DNA of 64,000 nucleotides from Pseudofrankia sp. DC12 (lineage in GTDB: Bacteria > Actinomycetota > Actinomycetes > Frankiales > Frankiaceae). The notes below the pieces were generated by a model. That model did no database searches, was not told the DNA's origin, and worked only from the letters and a program-made list of their open reading frames with translations. Positions 9,591 through 18,068 of this stretch are shown here, piece after piece. The first letter of the stretch is position 1; each line of letters opens with the position of its first letter. The translations under genes were made by a program, and so were the position numbers. Location of the stretch: contig NZ_KQ031391.1 of the NCBI RefSeq assembly GCF_000966285.1, positions 1,206,819-1,270,818 of the forward strand, read 5' to 3'.

Positions 9591-9794
9591 CTACCGCCGC
9601 CGGACCGTCTCCCGCAGCGAGTGAGGTGGACCGTAGAGAGGGCCGGTGCCCAGCTGGCAGCCGGCGGCGGCGAGCTCGCGCGCCTGGGCGGGGTTGGCGA
9701 TGCCGGTCGTGACGATGGCCAGGTCGAGCCCGGGAGGCGGCGGCGAGAACGGCGTCGCGGACCCCGCGGGCGTGCGGCGCGGAGTGCGCGGCAT
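9591..9794 (-). pseudogene. EAL-domain (c-di-GMP phosphodiesterase) C-terminal remnant
   Basis: Sixty-seven codons on the minus strand contain LDLAIVTTGIANPAQARELA and GCQLGTGPLYGPP. These correspond to the last two helices and the G-C-x-x-G-Q-G-Y-x-F/Y-G-x-P end of EAL domains. The catalytic EAL, DDFG and KID parts are absent and the upstream bases do not continue the domain. I read it as a decayed tail and not as a working enzyme. Confidence 0.5.
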
Positions 9795-9925
9795 CGAGAT
9801 CGGCGGCGGGCGGCGGGCGCTGCCGTGTGTGCGCGGCCCGGATCTCGGGTGCCTCCCCCGCGGCGCGGCTCCTCCCGACGACCGGCCCGGAGCTTCGTAG
9901 ACTTCGGGAGAACTGTCACCAGCTG

Positions 9926-11137
9926 ATGAGGGCCCCTGCCGTGCGTGCGCTACTGCTAGAGAACGTCCACCGGGACGCCGCGACGATCCTCAAGACCGCC
10001 GGCGCGGAGGTGGAGACGATCGACCGGGCGCCTGACGACCGGGCACTGGTCGCGGCCCTGGCCGGGGTCGAGCTGCTCGGGATCAGGTCGAAGACCGAGG
10101 TCACCGAGGCGGTGCTCGACGAGGCGCCCGACCTGCTCGCCATCGGCGCGTTCTGCATCGGTACCAACCAGGTCGATCTCGGGGCCGCGAGCGAGCGCGG
10201 CATCGCCGTGTTCAACGCCCCGTTCTCCAACACCCGCAGCGTGGTCGAGCTGGCGCTCGCCGAGATCATCGCGTTGACCCGGCGGCTGATCCCCAAGAAC
10301 ACCGGCATGCACGCGGGCGTCTGGGACAAGTCGGCCGAGGCTGCCCACGAGGTCCGCGGCCGGCGCCTGGGCATCGTCGGCTACGGCAACATCGGCGCTC
10401 AGCTGTCGGTGCTGGCCGAGGCGCTCGGCATGAGCGTGTACTTCTACGACACCGCGGACAAGCTGGCGCTCGGCAACGCGCGGCGCTGCGACAGCCTCGA
10501 CGACCTGCTCGCGGTCGCCGACGTCGTGACGCTGCACGTGGACGGGCGTGCCGGCAACAGCGGGATGTTCGGTGCCAAGCAGTTCGCCCGGATGCGGCCC
10601 GGCAGCCTCTTCCTCAACCTCTCGCGCGGCTTCGTGGTGGACCACGTCGAGCTGCGCGCGCGGATTCAGAGCGGCGACCTGGCCGGCGCGGCGATCGACG
10701 TCTTCCCACACGAGCCGGCCGGGCGCGGCGACGAGTTCCGCTCCGAGCTGCGCGACCTGCCGAACGTGATCCTCACGCCGCACATCGCGGGCTCGACCGA
10801 GGAGGCCCAGCAGGACATCGGCCGCTACGTCGCCGGCAAGCTGCGGGACTACCACCTCGACGGCGGCACGTCCATGAGCGTCAACCTGCCCCATCTGTCG
10901 CTGCCGCCGCGGCCGGGCGGACGTCGGATCGCCCACCTGCACCGCAACGTCCCAGGCGTGCTCGCGAAGATCAACAGCACGCTCGCCGAGCACAAGGTCA
11001 ACATCGACGGCCAGCTCCTCGACACCCGCGGCGAGTACGGGTACGCCCTGACCGACATCGCCGTCGACTACCCGGCAGCCGTCCTCGGCTCACTGGCCGC
11101 GATGCCGGAGACGGTCCGGGTGAGGCTGCTGGGCTGA
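9926..11137 (+). CDS. serA: D-3-phosphoglycerate dehydrogenase (E. coli-type SerA)
   Basis: A protein of 403 residues catalysing the first step of serine synthesis, 3-phosphoglycerate to 3-phosphohydroxypyruvate with NAD+. The substrate domain is at the N-terminus (IGAFCIGTNQVDLGAASERG). The NAD domain has GIVGYGNIGAQLSVLAEALG, and the catalytic elements are NLSRGFVVD (Arg) and LTPHIAGSTEEAQ (His). A C-terminal ACT domain (HLHRNVPGVLAKINSTLAEH) is the site of serine feedback in this family. The length and ACT-only tail match the short E. coli form and not the long actinobacterial form with an extra ASB domain. The ATG at 9926 and the GTG at 9941 are both possible starts. Confidence 0.93.
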   Translation: MRAPAVRALLLENVHRDAATILKTAGAEVETIDRAPDDRALVAALAGVELLGIRSKTEVTEAVLDEAPDLLAIGAFCIGTNQVDLGAASERGIAVFNAPFSNTRSVVELALAEIIALTRRLIPKNTGMHAGVWDKSAEAAHEVRGRRLGIVGYGNIGAQLSVLAEALGMSVYFYDTADKLALGNARRCDSLDDLLAVADVVTLHVDGRAGNSGMFGAKQFARMRPGSLFLNLSRGFVVDHVELRARIQSGDLAGAAIDVFPHEPAGRGDEFRSELRDLPNVILTPHIAGSTEEAQQDIGRYVAGKLRDYHLDGGTSMSVNLPHLSLPPRPGGRRIAHLHRNVPGVLAKINSTLAEHKVNIDGQLLDTRGEYGYALTDIAVDYPAAVLGSLAAMPETVRVRLLG

Positions 11138-11168
11138 GGGACGCGCCCCAGGAGCGCATCGCCGCAGG

Positions 11169-11552
11169 TCACAGGAGCGGAAGGCCGCCCCGCGCGACCA
11201 GCTGCGCGGCGATCACGTTGCGCTGGATCTCGTTGGTGCCCTCACCGAGGATCATCAACGGCGCGTCGCGGAAGTACCGCTCGATGTCGAACTCCGTCGA
11301 GTAGCCGTAGCCGCCGTGAATCCGCATCGCGGCCAACGCGATCTCCATGGCGACCTCCGAGCAGTGGAACTTGGCCATGCCGGCTTCCAGGTCGGCCCGC
11401 TCCCCCGTGTCGTAGCGGCGCGCGGCATACAGGAGCTTCTCGGGATAGGCGTTCGCGTGTTCGAGCTCCCGCGCGACCGGCCGTACCTCGTCGTCCACGA
11501 ACTCCCGGACCACCTGGACGACAGCCCGCTCATCGGCACCAAGGTCGAACAT
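11169..11552 (-). pseudogene. Acyl-CoA dehydrogenase with internal deletion
   Basis: The 127-residue frame joins the first about 45 residues of an acyl-CoA dehydrogenase (FDLGADERAVVQVVREFVDD, ending ANAYPE) directly to the last about 80 (KLLYAARRYDTGERADLEAG, then the FAD-domain end IHGGYGYSTEFDIERYFRDA and GEGTNEIQRNVIAAQL). The middle, with the FAD and acyl-CoA binding beta-domain and catalytic base, about 250 residues, is missing without loss of frame. The start is the ATG at 11552 behind an AGGCGGAG-like site. A full acyl-CoA dehydrogenase has about 380 residues, so this copy cannot be an active enzyme. Confidence 0.75.
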
Positions 11553-12006
11553 CCACTCCGCCTTTCGCAGCCGGCCACGTCCTGCGCGTGGCGGACGGTG
11601 GGCGGGCCCCAGGGCGCCCACCAAGCTTGGTCGCCATCGTTCGTCAGGCTAGGCGCGTCGACGCGCCAGCGGCGGCGGGCAGTGACCGGCGCGTTCATGG
11701 TGCTTCGACGGAGGCTGGCGATCCAACAGACCCGATCGCTGTCACGCCGGTCGGTGGCGGCGTCCGCGTCGCTGGAGGACCGCGTGGCGAGCTCGACCGG
11801 GCCGATCGGTCCTCCAGGAGACAGGTCGCCGCGCCGATTTGCCCGCCCGTCGGGACGTGCCGACCGCGCCGGCCCTCGACCTGCGGTTGGACCGCCGGCG
11901 TTTGTGCCTGTTCGGGCGCTCGTGCCGGCGCGGCGAACGGTGACTCCCGGGCTTCTCCTAGATTCTTCCCAGGGAATTCCCAGCTTCCGCCGCCATCGTC
12001 GGTGTC
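11553..12006. other. Intergenic region upstream of the ferric-reductase operon
   Basis: This stretch separates the broken acyl-CoA dehydrogenase (minus) from the flavocytochrome gene (plus). I see no coding frame with family-like sequence. Its last 55 bases carry the phased repeats listed separately, so it very probably holds the operon promoter. Confidence 0.5.
11955..11983 (+). promoter_or_regulatory. 11-bp-phased direct repeats, candidate OmpR-family operator
   Basis: Three heptamers occur at exact 11-base steps: CTCCTAG at 11955, TTCCCAG at 11966 and TTCCCAG at 11977. Tandem half-sites spaced by about one helical turn are how OmpR/PhoB-type regulators bind. The site ends 23 bases before the first gene of an operon that also encodes an OmpR-type regulator, so autoregulation is likely. 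This is inference from spacing and context. Confidence 0.5.
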
Positions 12007-13551
12007 ATGAGCGCCAGCCAGGTCCCGCCGGACGAAACGATGACGCCTCCCGCGCGGACGGCGACCTCCAGTCCGACCCGCGGCCGGGTGGCCGGCGGGT
12101 TGCCGACGATGCCCAGCCAACGTGGCGACGCCCCGACGATGACGGCGTCCTCGCGGCGATCGGACGCTCGTCCAGTTCTGGTCGGGGGAGGTGGACCGTC
12201 GTCGAGCTGGGTTGCTCGGCGATCGGCCGGCTGGCGAGGCCGGCTCGCGGTCCGGGTCGGACTCGTGGCCTGGGGCCTTGTCGTCGTGTCGCTGTGGTGG
12301 ACGAGCACCTCGGGGAGCAGCGTCCACGGCGGCGCCGCCGTCCTGACCAGTCTGGGCCGGGTCAGTGGCCTGCTCGCCGCCTATCTGATGCTGGTCGAAC
12401 TGCTGCTCATGGCGCGCGTACCAGTTCTGGAACGCGCCGTCGGGCTCGACCGGCTGGCTGCCTGGCACCGTGGCCTGGGGACGAACATCGTCGTTCTCAT
12501 GGTCAGCCACGTTCTGCTGATCGTGTGGGGATACGGGCTGGCTGACCATCATCAGCCCGTCGCCGAGTTGTTCACGGTCATCACGACCTATCCGGAGATG
12601 TGGAAGGCCACGATCGGCACCCTGCTCTTCGTCGCCGTCGCGGTGGCCAGCGCCCGTCGCCTGCGCCCACGGATCTCCTACGAGCTCTGGTACCTGCTCC
12701 ACCTGACCGTCTATGCGTCAGTCCTGCTGGTCTATGGCCACCAGACGGCGAACGGCGCGGAGTTCGTCGGCCATCCGGTGAACCGCACGTTGTGGCAGCT
12801 CATGTACGTGACCGTCGCCGCCTGCCTGGTGATCTGGCGGCTCGCCCTGCCGCTTGGCAGGGTCGTCCGTCACGGGATGCGGGTGGAGCGGGTGGTCGAG
12901 GAAACGCCCGGCGTCGTCTCGGTCTGGATCCGGGGCCGGCATCTGGACCGCCTGGGGGTCCAGCCGGGCCAGTTCCTACTCTGGCGGTTCCTCGCACCGG
13001 GCCACTGGCTGACGGCCCATCCGTACTCGCTGTCCGCCAGGCCGCGGCCGGATCGGCTGCGGATCACGGTCAAGGCCGCAGGTGACCATTCGGGCGCGAT
13101 CGCGCGTCTTCGCCCCGGCACGTTCGTCGCCGCCGAGGGACCGTTCGGACACTTCACCGCCGACCGGGCAACTCGCGGCAAGGCACTCCTCATCGCCGGT
13201 GGCAGTGGGATCGGGCCGGTACGGGCGCTCGCCGAGGATCTCGCCGCTCGCGGCGACGACGTCATCGTCGTCCACCGGGCACGTGACGCACGGGAGCTGG
13301 CGCTGTGGCCGGAGCTCAGGCGGATGGCCCAGGAACGACGCCTGCGGGTACACGGCGTCGTCGGCTCCCGCAGGGAGCTCGGCTACGACCCGCTCGCCGC
13401 CGACCTGGTCGAGGCGTCGGTGCCCGACGTCCTCGCGCGGGACGTCTTTATCTGCGGCCCGACCGGCCTGACCCATGGACTGGTCCGTTCGCTCCGGCTC
13501 CTCGGCCTGCCGGACGAGCAGATCCACACCGAGGACTTCTCCCTTCGGTGA
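12007..13551 (+). CDS. Ferric-reductase-like flavocytochrome, FAD/NAD(P)-binding
   Basis: A protein of 514 residues. An N-terminal polar region of about 80 residues is followed by a six-helix ferric-reductase-like membrane domain. That domain has candidate haem-ligand histidines in LAAWHRGLGTN, MVSHVLLIVWGYG and ELWYLLHLTVY. The C-terminal oxidoreductase half has an FAD site (AHPYSLSARP), a nucleotide-binding turn (LIAGGSGIGPVRALAEDL) and the end motif FICGPTGL. It should carry electrons from NAD(P)H through FAD and haem across the membrane. The next genes encode an FMN-binding protein and the flavin transferase ApbE, so a covalent flavoprotein is the likely acceptor. Expression is probably set by the two-component pair at the end of the operon. 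Confidence 0.88.
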   Translation: MSASQVPPDETMTPPARTATSSPTRGRVAGGLPTMPSQRGDAPTMTASSRRSDARPVLVGGGGPSSSWVARRSAGWRGRLAVRVGLVAWGLVVVSLWWTSTSGSSVHGGAAVLTSLGRVSGLLAAYLMLVELLLMARVPVLERAVGLDRLAAWHRGLGTNIVVLMVSHVLLIVWGYGLADHHQPVAELFTVITTYPEMWKATIGTLLFVAVAVASARRLRPRISYELWYLLHLTVYASVLLVYGHQTANGAEFVGHPVNRTLWQLMYVTVAACLVIWRLALPLGRVVRHGMRVERVVEETPGVVSVWIRGRHLDRLGVQPGQFLLWRFLAPGHWLTAHPYSLSARPRPDRLRITVKAAGDHSGAIARLRPGTFVAAEGPFGHFTADRATRGKALLIAGGSGIGPVRALAEDLAARGDDVIVVHRARDARELALWPELRRMAQERRLRVHGVVGSRRELGYDPLAADLVEASVPDVLARDVFICGPTGLTHGLVRSLRLLGLPDEQIHTEDFSLR

Positions 13552-13684
13552 CGCCCCGCCGTCCTGGATCTCGTTCGTGTTCGTCGCTCTCGGCTGGTCG
13601 GATCGGTCTTTCTCAGCTGTCGGAAGGAGGTGAGCGGCGCCTCGCGCTGGCCCCGGCCAGCTGTACCTGGCGCCGCGATCCCGT

Positions 13685-14281
13685 ATGAATCTCAACGCCG
13701 GGAAGGCCTATCGGGCTCGCCTTGGTCTTGCCAGTCTGCTTGGTGTCGTGGTGGTAGCCGTGGCCGGCAGAGCGGCGGCGGGACACGACGAGCAGACGGC
13801 CGCGGAAGTCTCCATGCCAGGCGCGACGACGCAGGCGGGACAACCGGCGTCGAGCGACAGTCCCAGTCCCGCCGCGGCCACCACGAGTCCGGCCTCCGCG
13901 TCGGCGGCCTCCGCGACGCCCACCGCCGGGTCGGCCGCGGCGGCCACCGCGGGCGCGTCGTCCGGCACGGGATCCTCGGGGTCGACCGGCACAGGGACGA
14001 CCGGCACGCGGACGGTCGTCGGCGACGTCGAGGACACCCGCTACGGAGCGGTGCAGGTCGAGCTCGTGCTCTCTGGGCGGACCATCACCGACGTCATCGC
14101 CCTGCAGGTGCCGAACCGGGAAAGGCGCGACATCGAGATCAACGATCAGGCGGTGCCGATCCTGCGCCAGGAGGTGCTCGCCGCGCAGAGCGCCAAGATC
14201 GACGCTGTATCCGGTGCTTCCTTCACCAGCAGCGGATATGCGTGGTCCGTGCAGTCCGCTATCGACAAGGCCGGGCTCTAG
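13685..14281 (+). CDS. Exported FMN-binding domain protein
   Basis: A protein of 198 residues. A positively charged start and a hydrophobic helix (GLASLLGVVVVAVAG) form an export signal or anchor. Then comes a Ser/Ala/Thr/Gly linker of about 85 residues and a C-terminal FMN-binding domain. The attachment motif reads D173-A-V-S-G-A-S179-F-T-S, the place where ApbE esterifies FMN to a Thr or Ser; here Ser179 replaces the more usual Thr. It sits between the membrane reductase and apbE, so it most likely takes electrons from the reductase outside the membrane. No good ribosome site precedes the ATG at 13685; a strong AAGGAGG at 13624 lies too far upstream. Confidence 0.85.
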   Translation: MNLNAGKAYRARLGLASLLGVVVVAVAGRAAAGHDEQTAAEVSMPGATTQAGQPASSDSPSPAAATTSPASASAASATPTAGSAAAATAGASSGTGSSGSTGTGTTGTRTVVGDVEDTRYGAVQVELVLSGRTITDVIALQVPNRERRDIEINDQAVPILRQEVLAAQSAKIDAVSGASFTSSGYAWSVQSAIDKAGL

Positions 14282-14283
14282 CC

Positions 14284-15291
14284 GTGAGCGGCGGCCCGAC
14301 GGCGGGGCCCGACGGCGCGGAGCGGCCGGGCCGGGTCCTGGCCGAGCCCGTGATGGGGACGGTCGTCAGCATCGACATCCGCTTCCCGGCCGAGCCGGCG
14401 CCCTCGGGCTGGGCCTCGGCACCCGGGCGGGAGCCCGCCGCCGTGGAGGCGGCCATCGCGGCTGCGGTCGGCGCGCTGCACCGGGCGGACGAGGACTTCA
14501 GCACCTTCAAGCCAACGTCGTGGGTGTCGAAGCTCCGCCGCGATGAGATCAGCCTCGAAGACTGCCCGAAGCAGGTCGGGGAGGTGTATCGGCTCGCCGC
14601 CACCTGCCGAGACCGGACCGGTGGCTGTTTCGACCCTGGGTGGCGCGCCGACGGCACGCTCGACCCGACCGGTCTGGTCAAGGGCTGGGCCGCGGACATG
14701 GCGTCGGCCGCGCTGACGGCCGCTGGACTGACGACCCACTGCGTCAACGCCGCGGGCGACCTCCGAGTCCGGGGAAGGCCAGGCCCGAGGAGGCCGTGGC
14801 GAGTCGGCATCGCGGATCCGTTCCACCGTGGGCGGTTCGTGGCCGTCGTAGCAGGATCGGAACTGGCCATCGCCACGTCCGGCACCGCGGAACAGGGAGA
14901 TCACATCGTGAACCCGCGAACGGGCGCGTCTGCTTCGGGTCTCGCCTCGGTGACCGTCGTGGGGCCGGGTCTCGCTGAAGCCGACGCCTACGCCACGGCG
15001 GCCGTTGCCGCCGGGCGGGACGCGCTGGGCCTGCTCACGGACCTTGCCCGGGATGGATGGGAGTGGCTTGCCGTCGCGGACTCGGGGGAGCTGACCTGTT
15101 CGGCCGGTTTCCGGCGGGGTGCCGACGGCCTCGTCGTGGCGGGCTTCGCCGAGGCACCACCTGACAGCCCGGTCCCTGCCGAGGCCAACGCGCACCCGAT
15201 CCTCCGACCCGCACGCGTTTCCCTGGTCCCGACCACGTCGCCCGTCGCGACCGCCATCCCCACGGCCGCGTTCGTCCCGCGCGGCGGATGA
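14284..15291 (+). CDS. apbE: FAD:protein FMN transferase (ApbE family)
   Basis: A protein of 335 residues that transfers FMN from FAD onto a Thr/Ser of FMN-binding domains. Family motifs are in order: PVMGTVVSIDI, LDPTGLVKGWAADMA (usual LDLGGIAKGYA), HCVNAAGDLRVRG and ATSGTAEQGDHIVNPRTG. The metal-binding Asp region near the end (GPGLAEADAYATA) is also present. No signal peptide is visible at the GTG start, so it may work in the cytoplasm, or the start may be misplaced. It begins two bases after the stop of its presumed substrate, the FMN-binding protein, and overlaps the response regulator by four bases (ATGA). The open frame reaches further upstream, but that part overlaps the preceding gene in another frame. 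Confidence 0.9.
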   Translation: MSGGPTAGPDGAERPGRVLAEPVMGTVVSIDIRFPAEPAPSGWASAPGREPAAVEAAIAAAVGALHRADEDFSTFKPTSWVSKLRRDEISLEDCPKQVGEVYRLAATCRDRTGGCFDPGWRADGTLDPTGLVKGWAADMASAALTAAGLTTHCVNAAGDLRVRGRPGPRRPWRVGIADPFHRGRFVAVVAGSELAIATSGTAEQGDHIVNPRTGASASGLASVTVVGPGLAEADAYATAAVAAGRDALGLLTDLARDGWEWLAVADSGELTCSAGFRRGADGLVVAGFAEAPPDSPVPAEANAHPILRPARVSLVPTTSPVATAIPTAAFVPRGG

Positions 15292-16109
15292 CGGTGCGTC
15301 TGCCGTCGAGCGCCCTGCCCGTCCCCGTGTCCGGGAGCCACACTGGGCAGGTGACGCCGCCCTCACCGACGAACACTTCGCCAGCCGCCCCGGATTCACC
15401 GGGGGACACCACGGACGAGCGACCACGGGTGCTGGTCGTCGACGACGAGGAGGCAATCACCGATCTTGTCGCGATGGCCCTTCGGTATGAGGGATTCGAG
15501 GTCGACACCGTGCAGTCAGGTCAGGCCGCGTTGACCAGGGTCGCGCTCACCCCGCCGGATCTTCTGGTCCTGGACGTCATGCTCGCCGACCTTGACGGCT
15601 TTGCCGTCTATGAGCGGCTGCGCAGCGCTGGACATGACGTTCCGACGCTGTTCCTGACCGCTCGCGACACCACTCAGGACAAGGTTCGTGGTCTGACGCT
15701 CGGTGGCGACGACTACGTGACCAAGCCATTCGCCGTGTCCGAGCTGGTCGCACGGGTCCGCGCGATCCTTCGGCGCACCGGAACCGCGGCAGCCGGCGAG
15801 GACGGTCCGGCTCCGCTGCGTTTCGCCGACCTCGATCTCGACCCACGAACGCGCGAGGTCCGCCGGGCGGGGCGGCTCGTCGAGCTGACCGCCACCGAGT
15901 ACCGCCTGCTCCACTACCTGATGACCAATGCCCGCACCGTGCTTACCCGGGCCCAGCTACTCGGCCACGTCTGGGGCCACGACTTCGGCGGCGACGGCGG
16001 TGTCCTCGAGACCTACATCAGCTATCTGCGCCGCAAGACCGACAACGTCGAGCCGCCGTTGATCCACACTGTGCGCGGGGTCGGCTACGTGCTTCGCCTG
16101 CCCCGCTGA
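15288..16109 (+). CDS. OmpR/PhoB-family response regulator
   Basis: A protein of 273 residues. A receiver domain (about 47-160) has the acidic pair in VLVVDDEEAI, the phosphorylated Asp96 in LVLDVMLADLDG and the conserved Lys in DDYVTKPF. A C-terminal winged helix (about 175-270) has ELTATEYRLLHYLM and VLETYISYLRRKTD with the VRGVGYVLR end. The first about 45 residues are Pro/Ser/Thr-rich, so the true start may be the GTG at 15351. It overlaps apbE by four bases and is followed by its kinase 15 bases later. Likely targets are its own operon through the phased repeats at 11955-11983. Confidence 0.92.
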   Translation: MTVRLPSSALPVPVSGSHTGQVTPPSPTNTSPAAPDSPGDTTDERPRVLVVDDEEAITDLVAMALRYEGFEVDTVQSGQAALTRVALTPPDLLVLDVMLADLDGFAVYERLRSAGHDVPTLFLTARDTTQDKVRGLTLGGDDYVTKPFAVSELVARVRAILRRTGTAAAGEDGPAPLRFADLDLDPRTREVRRAGRLVELTATEYRLLHYLMTNARTVLTRAQLLGHVWGHDFGGDGGVLETYISYLRRKTDNVEPPLIHTVRGVGYVLRLPR

Positions 16110-16124
16110 GCTGGGACAACCGCC

Positions 16125-17645
16125 GTGTCGCTGCGTGCACGCCTCCTCCTGGCCCTGGTCGGGCTACTCGCGGTAGGCCTGTCCTTAGGAGCCGTCGGCA
16201 CGCACGACGCGCTGCGGTCCTACCTGATGAGCCGGTTGGACCAGCAGGTGCGCGACGCCCATCCGGTGATGGAACAGACGCTGCTGCGCGGCACGCCCTA
16301 CGGTGACAATGATGATCTCGGCCACGGCGGGGGCCCGGACGGCCGGTCGGACGGTGACGAACAGAACCCGCGGTTCGGTAGCTCCTACCTGGTGGGGACC
16401 TACGGTGCGCTGTATGACAGCGCCGGACACCGGCTGCTGGAATCCAGCCCCGGCCCGGGCGGTGAACGCACGCCGACCGAGCGGCCGGCCATCACGACAC
16501 GCCAGCTTGCCACTGCCGAGGTCCACCCGAAGCTGGCGACCGTTCCGCTGTGGAGCGTTCCGGCGGCCGGCAACCGCGACGCCCGCTTCCGGGTGCTGGC
16601 CGAACGTTTCACCAGCGGCGACGTGCTCGTGGTCGCGGTCCCGTTCACGGAGCTGGACGCGACGCTGGATCGCGTCGCGAGAATCGAGATCATCGGGAGC
16701 TCCGTCGTGATGGCGGTGCTGGCGGCACTCGCCTACGTCATCATCAGGCTGGGCCTGCGCCCGCTGACCCGTATCGAGCAGACGGCGGACGAGATCGCCT
16801 GGGGCGACCTGACGAGGCGGGTCACCGACACCAACCGGCGCACGGAGGTCGGCCGGCTGGGCCGCGCCTTCAACGCCATGCTCAGCCAGATCGAGGCCGC
16901 CTTCCGGGCACGGGAGGCCTCCGAGCAGCGCCTGCGCCGCTTCGTCGCGGACGCCAGCCATGAGCTGCGCACCCCGTTGACCTCGATCCGCGGCTACGCC
17001 GAGATGTTCCACCGTGGCGCCGCCGACCGGCCCGACGACCTGGCGATGGCGATGCGCCGCATCGAGGACGAGTCCGCGCGCATGTCGAACCTGGTCGACG
17101 ACCTGCTGTTGCTGGCGCGGCTGGACCAGGAGCCCGCGGCCGAACGGGAGCCCGTCGACATCGCGGCGATGGTCCGTGATGTCGTCACCGACGCCCGGGC
17201 GGTCGCCCCGAACCGCCCTGTCGCGGCGGACGTGCCACCGTTCCTCGAGATCATGGGCGATCAGAGCCGGCTGCGCCAGGCAGTCGGCAACCTCGTACGC
17301 AACGCGCTCGTGTACACCCCGGCTGACACGCCAGTCTCTATCGAGATCACCACGGTCGAACCCGCCCAGCAACGTGCGAGAACCGCCTCGGCGGACCAGA
17401 CCGCCGACCTCGGCAAGGTCGTCATCGCGGTCATCGACCATGGCCCCGGGATCCTGCCGGAGGCCACGGACCACATTTTCGAGCGCTTCTACCGCGCCGA
17501 CGAGGGCCGATCCCGCGATGCCGGTGGCTCCGGTCTGGGCCTGTCCATCGTCGCCGCCGTCGCCGCCGCCCACGGCGGCAGCGTGGCCCACGAGCCCACG
17601 CCCGGCGGCGGCGCCACCTTCCGCCTGACCATCCCGCGCGGCTGA
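16125..17645 (+). CDS. Membrane sensor histidine kinase
   Basis: A protein of 506 residues. An N-terminal membrane helix (LLLALVGLLAVGLSLG), an extracytoplasmic sensor region of about 155 residues and a second helix (VVMAVLAALAYVIIRLGL) are followed by a HAMP linker. The HisKA box has phospho-acceptor His279 in DASHELRTPLTSI. The ATPase domain has the N box (GNLVRNALVY), G1 (IDHGPGILPE) and G2 (GGSGLGLSIV). It pairs with the regulator 15 bases upstream. The sensor region shows no recognised ligand fold; in this operon a redox or metal signal is the natural guess. Confidence 0.93.
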   Translation: MSLRARLLLALVGLLAVGLSLGAVGTHDALRSYLMSRLDQQVRDAHPVMEQTLLRGTPYGDNDDLGHGGGPDGRSDGDEQNPRFGSSYLVGTYGALYDSAGHRLLESSPGPGGERTPTERPAITTRQLATAEVHPKLATVPLWSVPAAGNRDARFRVLAERFTSGDVLVVAVPFTELDATLDRVARIEIIGSSVVMAVLAALAYVIIRLGLRPLTRIEQTADEIAWGDLTRRVTDTNRRTEVGRLGRAFNAMLSQIEAAFRAREASEQRLRRFVADASHELRTPLTSIRGYAEMFHRGAADRPDDLAMAMRRIEDESARMSNLVDDLLLLARLDQEPAAEREPVDIAAMVRDVVTDARAVAPNRPVAADVPPFLEIMGDQSRLRQAVGNLVRNALVYTPADTPVSIEITTVEPAQQRARTASADQTADLGKVVIAVIDHGPGILPEATDHIFERFYRADEGRSRDAGGSGLGLSIVAAVAAAHGGSVAHEPTPGGGATFRLTIPRG

Positions 17646-17661
17646 TCGTCGAAATTCCCAT

Positions 17662-17733
17662 TACACGGTCACGACCGACTACCGCGTCACCAGCGACCTG
17701 CGGATCCCGATGCGGGACGGCGTCGTCCGCTGA
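17662..17733 (+). pseudogene. CocE/NonD hydrolase N-terminal remnant
   Basis: Twenty-four codons read YTVTTDYRVTSDLRIPMRDG and three more residues before TGA. The RIPMRDGV segment is the usual opening of CocE/NonD (X-Pro dipeptidyl-peptidase-like) hydrolases, which need about 500 more residues. Nothing of the enzyme follows. No start codon with a ribosome site is visible. It is best read as a fragment left by deletion. Confidence 0.35.
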
Positions 17734-17980
17734 CCTCGAACCGGTAGCCGACGCCGGGCAGCACCGGAACGAGCAGGGCACCCAGATCGAACCGGCGGAC
17801 CGCCTGGCTCGGCAGGTCAGCCAGGGCGTACGGACCGTCCTGCGCGGCCGGCGCGGTCTCTGGCCCCGACGCGGATTCGCCGCGCGGGGCCCGCCGCCGG
17901 GACCTGGGTACGGACGTCGGGTCAGGATCGCCGTCGCGACCCGGCCACCGCCAGCGGACCATCACGAACCTCCCGCACAC
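17687..17980 (-). pseudogene. DUF3710-like N-terminal remnant
   Basis: A 97-residue minus-strand frame has a polar N-terminus and then GPYALADLPSQAVRRFDLGA followed by LLVPVLPGVGYRFEV. This matches the start of actinobacterial DUF3710 proteins (GPY/W-D, then LDLGSLRVP, then G-V-E-L-R). The rest of the domain, roughly 150 residues, is missing, and the frame runs into the CocE-like fragment on the other strand. Two unrelated gene ends therefore meet near 17733. It is probably not functional. Confidence 0.4.
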
Positions 17981-18068
17981 GCCGGATCTCCGCGCCGCCG
18001 CCCAGCCATGGGCGCATCAGTCCGACCGGTCGCCGGCCCTCGCCGCGAGACCAGGCCCGCGGGACCGC

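Noticed and set aside
13630..14283. Upstream extension of the apbE frame to 13630
   Set aside because: The added part lies over the FMN-binding gene in another frame and has no ApbE-like sequence; the GTG at 14284 directly after the previous stop fits better.
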